A DNA stretch of 16,110 bases from Tubulinosema ratisbonensis. Lineage: Eukaryota > Microsporidia > Tubulinosematidae. The number at the start of each line of letters is the position of its first letter. Position 1 is the first letter of the stretch. Positions 8,611-16,110 of this stretch are shown one piece after another. The notes under the pieces were generated by a model that had not been told where the DNA came from, made no database searches, and was given only the letters and a program-made list of their open reading frames with translations. The stretch is taken from NCBI GenBank assembly GCA_004000155.1, contig RCSS01000698.1, positions 3,181-19,290 on the forward strand, given 5' to 3'. The translations under genes and the position numbers were made by a program.

Positions 8611-9151
8611 CAAAAAAAATCTTGTTTTTTTGCATTTTATGATATAGTCAAATTCTCTGTCGATCTTGGTGTCTATCTCATTTTTTATTGAAAAAATAAA
8701 ATTTTACTATATAAAAATTCTTACATATTACACTATCAACAAAAAAAAATTTATCTTTAAATAAATTTATAAGTAAAAAATTTTTCAAAGCCTACAATAA
8801 TGATCAATTTTTATATTAACAAAAAATGAATATCTTATTGACATAAAAATTCAAAATAATGCATTTTTAAGCTGTGTAACATGCATCCCATAAAATATAT
8901 TATTATTAAAATTTTATATTTATTAAAACTTGTAACAATTCTAAGATTTTTTTTAATTTAGATGGATAAATTTTTTTGTGAAAAATTAAACATCTACAAA
9001 ATTGCTTTTAACTTTAGAAGTTAAAGTTAAATAGAAAGGTTGTTTTTAATACACAAATTTTACATATAATATTTTAGACAATCTAGAATCATATTCTTAG
9101 AACATTTTATAATTCTATTAGATTTTTGAAGTATTTATATTAAAAAAAACA
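8611..9151. other. AT-rich spacer, nothing recognised
   Basis: Gene-free sequence between the transposon and the coiled-coil gene. No RNA, repeat or open frame that I can support. Confidence 0.4.
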
Positions 9152-9154
9152 CCC
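9152..9154 (+). promoter_or_regulatory. CCC start-proximal promoter motif
   Basis: ACACCCATAA stands directly before ATG 9159, with four bases between CCC and the start. It matches the microsporidian CCC-like signal and supports transcription from this start. Confidence 0.5.
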
Positions 9155-9158
9155 ATAA

Positions 9159-9748
9159 ATGACAAAATTAAATTTTCCTAACTTTAATAACTATTCTAAC
9201 AATGACACCAAAAGCTATAAAGAAATTAAAATAAAAAGAATTTCAAGAAAAACATCTAATGAAAATAGCAACGTATCTTTTACAAAAAATAATAATGATC
9301 CTATAATGAAAAAACTTACCGCTGAAAGAAAGTCTAGACTCAAAATGCTTAAAGACAATCCAGATTCCGATGTTTTAGAAATAACAAAGGACTGTATAAC
9401 AGCCTTAAATCAATACTTGGATAGTTTCCAAGAAGGAGTAGAAAATTTATCAAACAAAGACGATTTTGAAAACATAATTAACGGATTGGACGATGATCTG
9501 GATGGCATTTTTGATTATTTCGATGATTTAAACGGTGATATCCGTATGATGATGGATTTTTTGAAGAACTTTATACGCAATTAAACGAAATGGAAAAGCA
9601 ATTAGATCAAATTCAAACTGATTTGGGATATTTAAGTGTTGACTCGCCTATGTATGATGAGGATAAAGATAAGTTAATGCATGATCTATCTGTTTTTAGG
9701 AATAATTTAAATAGCATTAACGATCGTATATTCCCAGAAGATAATTAA
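9159..9748 (+). CDS. Acidic helical/coiled-coil protein, one frameshift at T6
   Basis: Unrecognised protein. ATG 9159 opens 141 codons to TAA 9582-9584, but the last few residues look spurious. From TTTGAAGAA at 9560 the -1 frame continues with EELYTQLNEMEKQLDQIQTD and then FRNNLNSINDRIFPEDN, to TAA 9746-9748. Adding one base would give a 196-aa protein. Visible parts: an Asn/Lys-rich, probably disordered N-terminus (1-50); KKLTAERKSRLKML (51-64); an acidic region LDDDLDGIFDYFDDL (110-124); then a probable coiled coil with leucines at heptad-like spacing. No TM or signal peptide. The break falls at T TTT TTG in the reading frame, which is also the form of a -1 ribosomal slip site. Alternatives are a one-T deletion in the genome or an assembly error. 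Codon use before and after looks alike, so both halves seem to be under the same constraint. Confidence 0.6.
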
Positions 9749-10221
9749 ATGAATTGACAAACTTTCTATAAAAATGTTAAAAATTTGTTTATAAAATAAT
9801 CAAGAATAGTTTTTACTAAAATCTAAGAAATCAATATAAAAATTAAAACATTCTTCATTTAAAAATCTTTAGAATGGTAATTATGTTTAAAACATTATTG
9901 ATTCAGTAATCTAAGTGTAAACCTTTGATGTGACTACATTTTTACTTCTTGATTTATATATAAAAAGCATATCTTAAATTTACTACTCTAATTTTTAAAG
10001 TTAAAAAAAATATTAAATAACACATAAAAACAAATAAGTTGAGAAAACTTTGTTTTTTTGCATCTTGATTTTAATTAATTAGTTCTGTTAAAAGATTAAG
10101 ATTTTATTAAATTGATTATAAATGTTTTAAATTAAATTAATTATTTTAGATAAACAATCTTTTAAAATGTCACTATGTTGAAAAAAAGTATACAAACTTC
10201 TATTTTTTAATATAAATTTTA
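9749..10221. other. AT-rich intergenic between convergent genes
   Basis: The 3' regions of the 9159 (+) and 10222-11046 (-) genes meet here. Nothing else seen. Confidence 0.5.
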
Positions 10222-11046
10222 TCAAAAATGATTATCAAGAATACTCAACCAAACAATCGTTTTAACCATAAACCTATGCCTAACAAACTCATTATATATT
10301 TGTATCATCATAACAACATAAAAAACAATCTTACACAACATTTTAACATAAAACTTATATCTAATCTCATAATCACACACCCTTTTAACCACAACAAAAG
10401 GTATCAAAATAGTCAAAACATAAAGTAAACCAATAAAAACAGACATACCAAACAAATAATCTAATTTAATAAACGAATACGAAGAAATAAACAAAATGTT
10501 TACATAAAGAAAAGAGACAACACAAATCAGTGTTTCTATCAAATTTATTAAAGTTTTGGATTTTAATTTGATTATCAAAACAATGTTTATAAAAAATTCT
10601 ATTAAAGAAATACAAAATAAGGTAGAAAGATCCAAAATTGATTTTGCGAACACGAAATTAGTTTTTTCCTTTAAGCTCTTATCAGTTAATATTTGTAAAG
10701 TTGTGATAAAATTAGAGATTAACAAGTATGATCTACACATGTCGCCAAGAAATATACTTATTTTTTTATGTATCTTTTTTACTAAGTTTACCTCTTTGTT
10801 CTCTAGATTCACAAAGAATGCTCTTATAACACAACATAAGATTAAGAATGAAGAATAAAAAAGTAAAATGGATTCTAAATCAAAGATTGGAAATACTTTT
10901 GATGTTATTTTAAAATAAAGTAGTAATTGAAATGAGTCATCTAAATGATTGAATAATGAAATATAATTATTTATTGATGACTCTTTTTTTGTGTTAAGTG
11001 GTTCTGTGTGAGTGAAATGATTTGACTGTCTATGCTTTTTAGCCAT
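10222..11046 (-). CDS. Six-span membrane protein, unknown function
   Basis: 274 aa, no family recognised. The first 45 residues are hydrophilic (MAKKHRQSNHFTHTE...) and lack a signal peptide, so the N-terminus is probably cytosolic. Hydrophobic segments lie at about 56-79, 100-118 (weaker), 139-160, 168-190, 197-220 and 234-251. Short basic loops separate them (KKIHKK at 90-95, VKRVCDYEIRYK at 220-231), and the C-terminus is short and basic-aromatic. ATG 11044-11046 is the only reasonable start; no CCC motif is seen in front of it. The uninterrupted 274 codons in strongly A/T-rich DNA, and membrane segments evenly separated by charged loops, argue that it is real. It could be a transporter-like or lineage-specific membrane protein. 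Confidence 0.7.
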   Translation of the reverse strand: MAKKHRQSNHFTHTEPLNTKKESSINNYISLFNHLDDSFQLLLYFKITSKVFPIFDLESILLFYSSFLILCCVIRAFFVNLENKEVNLVKKIHKKISIFLGDMCRSYLLISNFITTLQILTDKSLKEKTNFVFAKSILDLSTLFCISLIEFFINIVLIIKLKSKTLINLIETLICVVSFLYVNILFISSYSFIKLDYLFGMSVFIGLLYVLTILIPFVVVKRVCDYEIRYKFYVKMLCKIVFYVVMMIQIYNEFVRHRFMVKTIVWLSILDNHF

Positions 11047-11400
11047 GAAATGATAAAGAAATTTTTTTGATAAAAAAATTAAGACAAATTTATTTAAATA
11101 TAAATCAAAAATATATCATCACATTACAATTTAAGAAAGTTTTTTAGTAGAAAATCATTTTGATTTATTCATTGTGCTTGAATGTACACAAACATATTTT
11201 ATCATATATTTCTTTATTAATGGGTTACTTACATAATATTCATAAGGTATGGTTATAAGTTTTTTACTGATATTTCATTTTTATGCAACCAAAAAAATAT
11301 CTTTAATTTAATTTTATGCAAAAATAATTAATATTCTTGATTTTATTTATGTACATTTAAAAATAATATTAATTTTTTTATTAAATTAAAAAAATTTATT
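11047..11400. other. AT-rich intergenic, nothing recognised
   Basis: The 5' flank of the 10222-11046 gene. No CCC box within the first 50 bases and no open frame of note. Confidence 0.4.
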
Positions 11401-11405
11401 TCCCC

Positions 11406-11484
11406 CTTCGATAATTCGAAGCTACCTAAGTTTTCTTACAGTAGTCAAAATTTATCATAAACCAATTGCTAAGCAAAATAGCAA
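11406..11484. other. Three-hairpin cluster, candidate structured RNA
   Basis: Three stem-loops stand in a row in otherwise featureless A/T sequence. The first is CTTCGA-TAAT-TCGAAG at 11406-11421. The second is CTAC/GTAG at 22-25 and 41-44 enclosing TAAG-TTTT-CTTA (11422-11444). The third is TTGCTA/TAGCAA with a 7-nt loop at 11466-11484. Read on the minus strand, AAATTTTGA between the third and second hairpins resembles an Sm-binding site directly followed by a hairpin, as in spliceosomal snRNAs. I could not match it to U1, U2, U4, U5 or U6. It lies 65-145 bp past the chitin synthase stop and could instead be a folded 3' end of that transcript. Confidence 0.35.
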
Positions 11485-11548
11485 CATTTTAATTTAAAAA
11501 TTTGACATAAAAATAAACCTATTTTAATTCTATCTTTTATTTACACAT

Positions 11549-14116
11549 CTATTTATTATCATCAAATAATCCTTCATCCTCTAAAGATTTATAAAACTGT
11601 TTTTCGTTCTCTTCACATACCCTGATCCTTTCTTTGATCTCTCTTTCCTCTTCTTCTTGTAATTTTTTTAAAAAATTGTCTCCGTCGTAGAAACCTGGTC
11701 CTTTTTCTTTGCACAAAGTAGCTTCGTACTCCAAAGTTGATTCGTAGATTGTGTCAAAATGGTTTTTAACTTTTTCTTTTTCACCTTTGTTAAGATAATT
11801 TTGTAAGTGCATTATTGATACACTAGTAGTATCGAATATCCCTCCATCGTCACCATGTCCTTCATCCTTTCCTTCTATCATTCTTGTTTGGCCCCAGGAA
11901 AAATCATCAAAGTGCCAAAATGCATAAACAGGCAGTACAAAATTCCAAATGGGAAGAGAGATTATGTAAATTATTAACCAAAAAATGTAACTAATCTCTA
12001 AAGTGGTCAGTAAAATTAAAATACCTGGTAAACCAAGTATCCCCACCAACATAATCAAAGGGATCCAAGCTGGTTGACCTGCCACTGCAAAGCCAAGAAG
12101 TACACCTGTAAAAATTATAGCCGCAGGCAAAACTAACGTACCAAACATCTCCATTCCAACAACAAACTGCATCGAACAACAGAAAGTACCGCACAATTTA
12201 TCAACCATAACCAATTCAAATAAATTGTGTATAGTTGAATTGATCCACCTTCTTCGTTGAGAGAGTAAAACTTTAAATTCTGAAGGAACAAACGTCTCGC
12301 ACTGTGCTTTAGGTAAAAAAATAAGCTTTCTTTTGTAAAAAGTTTTTAGTAAAAGAGTGGTTAAATACCTATCCTCCCCTAAAAGTAAAAGATTTTTTTC
12401 GTGTAAAGTGTTTGTGTCAAATACTGAATAAGCATTCAAAATGAAATTGTTAGCTAAAATTGGTGTTATTCCACTTGCTGTCTCTGTCCTGGTATTTGCG
12501 TATATTCTGTAAATACAAAAGCAACCTGGTAAACAAGTAACACCCCCAAAAACACTTTCAAATGATTTGGTCAGATGATGTGAAATGTAATATTCAAACA
12601 CTTGAATCATACTAACCCAACTTTGACATTTGTTCATAATCTTCGTCTCTCCACACATACCCATAACTTTGGGATCATCCTCAAATATTTTTACAAATTG
12701 TCTGACTGCGTCAGGAAAAACAATTGTGTCTGCGTCAACCATCAAAACTAATTCATAGCTTTTAGGGTCGTAAGGAGTGCACTGCTTAATTTTATCATAA
12801 ATGTCAAAATCAAGCTCATTCATTCTTTCTTCGTAAAGTAATTTATAAAAAAATGACATCAAAATTACTTGAGAATCTCTTTTTCCTCTGTTACCTGCTT
12901 TGTTAGTTTCTGTTTCATTACCACATTTTATAATTAAAATTATGTTTGTTTTTGAGGTAGGAGTGGAGTACCAACCAGGATAAACCTTTGCTCTGTTTAA
13001 TCTTTTAGACCCTTTTGCTAAAGCTATGTATTTTTTAGGTTCTATTGGCAAGGAATTGTCTAATTCTATTAGGTCTAACAAAATTTCAGGTGTAGTTTTG
13101 TCATTGTCACTTCCTTTAATCATCCCATCAGCAATCACCAAAATCATTTTATGTGGATAATCTTGTTCAGAAAGAGAATCTAAAGTAGATTTTAATCCTT
13201 CCTTTCCTTCCGAATAACAAGTAACCAGTAAAATTACAGGGGTAGTTTGGCTGGTACTTAAAGAATTTATTCTTTTTCTAATGTACCAAGAATAAAACAC
13301 TGCCAAAAAGAATCTTACCAAAATTAATGAAAAAATAGCCACTGTAGAAATGTACAAAAAAATATCTGCCACTAAACAACCTGTAGTTTTAGTTGCAATA
13401 TTTCCACATAAAAAAGTGTCTTTAAAACAATCTAAAGCTTCTTTATCTAATTTTTTAGCTAAATCAGTGCCATCACTCCCTTTAGCCTTAGAAATAAAAG
13501 AATTTAATTCATCTTCTACATTCTTACTAGGATCATAAACCTTATCATCAATGACAATAAATCCTTTATTTTTTATGTCTGTCCAAGTGTAATGGATTGG
13601 TGCTATTTGAATAATATCAGAATTTTTAAGTTTATATGGCCCTGAAGCACTGACTGACCCACCAAATCTTTTTCTACATGCTGTTGATTTGGTGTTAAAA
13701 CAATGAGACATGTTTTCATTACTCTTTTTTACATCCTCTTTACAAGAATCACTCAAATAATTTACAAATCCATTAGCTATCACCACTTGTTTCTTAAATT
13801 TAGCCTTGTCCAATGAAGAATAAACGTATTGGTTTGAATTTTTACACACAAAAAGATTCATCCCATAAGTTAAGAATGCTAACGCACAGCAACAAAGAAA
13901 AATGATACAGCATAAAGCAAATTTCTCTCTCCAAGCATTGCGCATTTCATCAGTTTTCATCCCGAAACAAGATAATATACAGTCTGGGATAAGAAGACTG
14001 CATAGTCTCCAGAATAATGGCCAGAGTGGTCTATTTTTTCTTTTAGGGGTGGGTTGAGGCTGCACCTTTGATCTGCTTCTGCTACGTATTAATTGGGTTT
14101 GTGATTGTGTACGCAT
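11549..14116 (-). CDS. Chitin synthase, class IV-like
   Basis: Membrane glycosyltransferase (family GT2) that polymerises UDP-GlcNAc into chitin for the endospore wall. 855 aa, apparently complete. Order of parts: a basic Ser/Arg-rich cytosolic N-terminus (RSRSRSK); TM about 66-90; a region about 160-200 with IDDKVYDPS resembling the cytochrome-b5-like segment of class IV enzymes; TM about 250-278; then the catalytic domain. Motifs seen: CYSEG 300-304, ADG 329-331, DAD 461-463 (UDP-sugar/metal site), LPGCFCIYR 529-537, EDR 581-583 (catalytic Asp), QRRRW 620-624 (chain-binding signature) and DDFSWGQTR 737-745. TMs follow at about 647-733, and the charged tail (750-855) has a coiled-coil piece, LQEEEEREIKERI. 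ATG 14116 is chosen because AACCC stands just upstream. Stop is TAG. No break or intron seen. Confidence 0.97.
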   Translation of the reverse strand: MRTQSQTQLIRSRSRSKVQPQPTPKRKNRPLWPLFWRLCSLLIPDCILSCFGMKTDEMRNAWREKFALCCIIFLCCCALAFLTYGMNLFVCKNSNQYVYSSLDKAKFKKQVVIANGFVNYLSDSCKEDVKKSNENMSHCFNTKSTACRKRFGGSVSASGPYKLKNSDIIQIAPIHYTWTDIKNKGFIVIDDKVYDPSKNVEDELNSFISKAKGSDGTDLAKKLDKEALDCFKDTFLCGNIATKTTGCLVADIFLYISTVAIFSLILVRFFLAVFYSWYIRKRINSLSTSQTTPVILLVTCYSEGKEGLKSTLDSLSEQDYPHKMILVIADGMIKGSDNDKTTPEILLDLIELDNSLPIEPKKYIALAKGSKRLNRAKVYPGWYSTPTSKTNIILIIKCGNETETNKAGNRGKRDSQVILMSFFYKLLYEERMNELDFDIYDKIKQCTPYDPKSYELVLMVDADTIVFPDAVRQFVKIFEDDPKVMGMCGETKIMNKCQSWVSMIQVFEYYISHHLTKSFESVFGGVTCLPGCFCIYRIYANTRTETASGITPILANNFILNAYSVFDTNTLHEKNLLLLGEDRYLTTLLLKTFYKRKLIFLPKAQCETFVPSEFKVLLSQRRRWINSTIHNLFELVMVDKLCGTFCCSMQFVVGMEMFGTLVLPAAIIFTGVLLGFAVAGQPAWIPLIMLVGILGLPGILILLTTLEISYIFWLIIYIISLPIWNFVLPVYAFWHFDDFSWGQTRMIEGKDEGHGDDGGIFDTTSVSIMHLQNYLNKGEKEKVKNHFDTIYESTLEYEATLCKEKGPGFYDGDNFLKKLQEEEEREIKERIRVCEENEKQFYKSLEDEGLFDDNK

Positions 14117-14121
14117 TTAAA

Positions 14122-14124
14122 GGG
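14122..14124 (-). promoter_or_regulatory. CCC start-proximal promoter motif of chitin synthase
   Basis: On the minus strand AATAACCCTTTAA stands immediately before the ATG, with CCC five bases upstream. It fits the microsporidian CCC-like initiation signal and supports this start codon. Confidence 0.55.
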
Positions 14125-14161
14125 TTATTTGTTTTGATGAATATTGAAAGTTGACGTGTTA

Positions 14162-14250
14162 ATTTTATTTATTCTCCTTGGTTTATAAAAAAATAAACAA
14201 TTTTAGATGAATGAGTGTTTTTTTATAAAATCAAGGAGAATAAATAAAAT
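14162..14250. repeat. 32-bp inverted repeat upstream of chitin synthase
   Basis: The left arm 14162-14193 and right arm 14218-14250 are reverse complements except at one spot (G versus AT, next to CTCCTTG). They are separated by 24 bp. The arms share the core TTTATTCTCCTTG, which carries nearly all the G/C of the area. It sits 46-134 bp upstream of the chitin synthase ATG. It could be a hairpin-forming regulatory element, a tiny foldback (MITE-like) insertion, or a divergent-transcript terminator. Confidence 0.85.
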
Positions 14251-15079
14251 ATTTATTTGATTTTAATTTTAATTATTTTTTAAAAATAATAAATAAATTA
14301 TATTTAAAAATAAAATAATATTTAAAAGTATTTTTAAATTAGACAATAAAAATATGCCTTTTTATCAGTTATTTTTAAAAAAAATTGATTAATTTATAAA
14401 AATATTGATCTTAATGATTATAGAAATTAATATTTTTAAAAATTAATGAGATTGTAATGATGTATTAATAATAATCATAGAAAATAAATTCATGTTGTTT
14501 CTTAAACTATTTTTATAAAAGTAACATAAGATAAAAAACAACATCAATCAGCTAAATTAAAAATAAAAATAAATGATACCTGACAAGTATGCCAGTGATT
14601 GTTATTTTCTTTTTAATTAAATTAATCAGATACTTTTTAACTTTATAAAGTTTTTTTAATTAGAGTTTAAAAATAAATAAAAAATACTAAAATTAAAAAA
14701 TTTTACTTATTGATTTGTTAAATTACTTATTAAAAATACATTTAAAAAGTAAATCTTTGTTTTATTTACCTAAAAAAGAAATATTAAAAATTTAAAAGAA
14801 TTTTATCTGTTTTTGATATGTTAATTATTCTTTTTTATAATTTTGTTTAAAAAATGGTTTATTAATACTTTGTTTCATTAAATTTTATTTTTTAATTTTA
14901 TAAAAAATAAAACTTTATTTTAATTATAAATTAACTGATAAAAATATTTTTATAAATGAATTACAAAAAATTAATAATTTTAATTTTTAATTGAAATAAA
15001 TGATCAAACAAATTATTTATTATTTTTTTCAAAGAGTATTTTTTATATCAAATATATCCATTAAAGATACTTTTTTTTA
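14251..15079. other. AT-rich spacer, nothing recognised
   Basis: Nearly pure A/T with no open frame. A short patch near 14575-14600 (GATACCTGACAAGTATGCC) is richer in G/C but gives no recognisable motif. Confidence 0.4.
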
Positions 15080-15295
15080 ATGCCTAGGGATGGAAAATCC
15101 ATACGAAGATCTTTTCGTTATACCTTCTATATAAAATATAGATACCTATTAAAAGAAACATAAGGTAAAATATTATCTTACATAATTAGGTATAACTCAG
15201 GATACTGCGAGCCTTTACCAGCTAAAACCCACCTCGTGCACTTTATTGACTACCTAAATTTACATTACCTTGCAGGCTTTGGTTACAGGACTTAA
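15080..15295. ncRNA. GC-rich foldable island, candidate structural RNA (strand unsure)
   Basis: About 215 bp of mixed composition with sharp borders to A/T-only flanks. Read on the + strand it folds locally: ATGGA/TCCAT (15090-15102), ACGAA/TTCGT (15103-15118), CTATAT/ATATAG (15127-15141) and TAAGGTA/TATCTTA with one G-U (15161-15180). The last two hairpins are enclosed by an exact 8-bp pairing, GTTATACC (15117-15124) with GGTATAAC (15189-15196), making a branched structure. A further pairing, CTGCGAG (about 15204-15210) with CTTGCAG (about 15269-15275), spans the 3' half. Coding is unlikely: the only ORF from ATG 15080 is 27 codons, though the same frame is open again for 44 codons after that stop. 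I could not assign it to a known RNA class. Internal T4 runs argue against Pol III transcription. Confidence 0.4.
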
Positions 15296-16110
15296 AAGAT
15301 AATTATATTTATATTTTACTTATTAAAACATTTCTTTTAATCTCTTAATTATCAAATGCAAATTACAAAACTATTTTTAAAATGTAAATCTAATTATATT
15401 CTTATAACTTTATTATAGAAAACATTACATTAACTTAAGAATATTCTTTATTTAGAGAATTTTATTTAAATATATTTTTATATAAAAAAATATAAAAAGT
15501 ATGAATTTGATTGATTCATTAAAAAATCATTAATGAATATTTATAATTTTTACTTGTGTAAATATCTTTCGTTTTAGAATTTATATTAGATATTTTATCT
15601 AATTTTTCAAAATTTATAAATAAATTTATGTATAAAAATAGAGGTTAATAATAAAATTACCGTGATATTTTTAAAGATTCTTGTTCAATAATTAAATTTT
15701 TTATAGAAATATTTTTTTATCATAAAAACAAATTATATTAAAAATAAAAATTTAATTAATTTAACACAAATAAAATAAAATTTACCAAAGTAAATCAATT
15801 AATAATTAAATACAGTGACTGTTTTGTTATTGATAGCAGTAACTTAAATATTAATTATATTATAATTATATATCTTATTAAAAATAAAATTGTTTCTTTG
15901 TTTTAACCAAAACTTTTCTTTATAATTTTTCTTTATTATTTTTTTTAAAAGATGGTAGCATATGAATATTTTATTAAAATAACATATTTTTATAAGACAA
16001 GATTAATTTTTTTGCTCACAAGTTTAAACTAAAATTTTTTTAAAAATTAATCATCAAAACAAAAATAAGATTTTTTACCAATTTTCTAACAAAGAAATAT
16101 ACTTTTTAAT
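15296..16110. other. AT-rich right end, nothing recognised
   Basis: No open frame, RNA or repeat that I can support up to the right edge. Confidence 0.4.

Noticed and set aside
10228..10858. Plus-strand open frames 10228-10428 and 10556-10858
   Set aside because: Antisense shadows of the 274-aa membrane protein; their content is the complement of its hydrophobic codons.
11991..13538. Open frames 11991-12194 (-) and 13350-13538 (+)
   Set aside because: Both lie inside the chitin synthase gene in other frames, with no independent support.
15181..15260. U5-like loop (GAGCCTTTACC) or a tRNA-like fold
   Set aside because: The invariant U5 loop GCCTTTTAC is one T short and lacks a proper stem; no anticodon or T arm can be drawn.
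15080..15295. Protein gene from ATG 15080, possibly with a short intron (GTAAAATATT...TTAG, 15165-15189)
   Set aside because: An in-frame TAA at 15161-15163 lies before the supposed donor site, and the 27- and 44-codon pieces match nothing I know.
1..16110. CRISPR array, rRNA genes or bacterial-type operons
   Set aside because: No spaced direct repeats, no rRNA signatures, and clear eukaryotic gene content.

Overview
The window reads as nuclear DNA of a microsporidian, most likely one of the larger, transposon-bearing, very AT-rich genomes. Three things point there. The first is a class IV-like chitin synthase of microsporidian size, with no visible intron. The second is very reduced versions of universal eukaryotic proteins (TFIIE-beta, the Rpp1/p30 subunit of RNase P). 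The third is short CCC motifs 4-6 nt upstream of several start codons, a promoter hallmark described for microsporidia. I cannot name the species. Bases 1-30 are mostly N, so the left edge is a contig or gap edge.

Layout. 1-590 (+): 3' part of a TFIIE-beta gene. 728-799 (-): tRNA-Glu(TTC). 861-1562 (-): Rpp1-like RNase P/MRP subunit. 1563-9158: a 7.6-kb gene-poor, AT-rich stretch with decayed sequences. It holds two unidentified relics (1730-2001, 2291-2680), a PIF/Harbinger-type transposase relic on the minus strand (about 2960-3477), and a 15-bp tandem repeat array (3921-4122). It also holds a broken seven-membrane-span protein gene (4294-5174), about 2.4 kb with nothing recognisable, and a Merlin/IS1595 (ISXO2-like) transposon relic with both terminal inverted repeats (7574-8610). 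9159-9748 (+): an acidic helical protein gene interrupted by one frameshift at a T6 run. 10222-11046 (-): a six-span membrane protein of unknown function. 11406-11484: a cluster of three hairpins. 11549-14116 (-): chitin synthase, complete, preceded by a 32-bp inverted repeat. 15080-15295: an unusually GC-rich, foldable island inside otherwise almost pure A/T sequence, my best candidate for an unannotated structural RNA.

How the genes work together. No operon logic is expected or seen. The intact genes are housekeeping (transcription initiation, tRNA, tRNA processing) plus the enzyme that makes spore-wall chitin. The rest is mobile-element debris and lineage-specific membrane or coiled-coil proteins. 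Several breaks in non-transposon genes fall at or near homopolymers, so true pseudogenisation and assembly indels must be separated before those genes are called dead.
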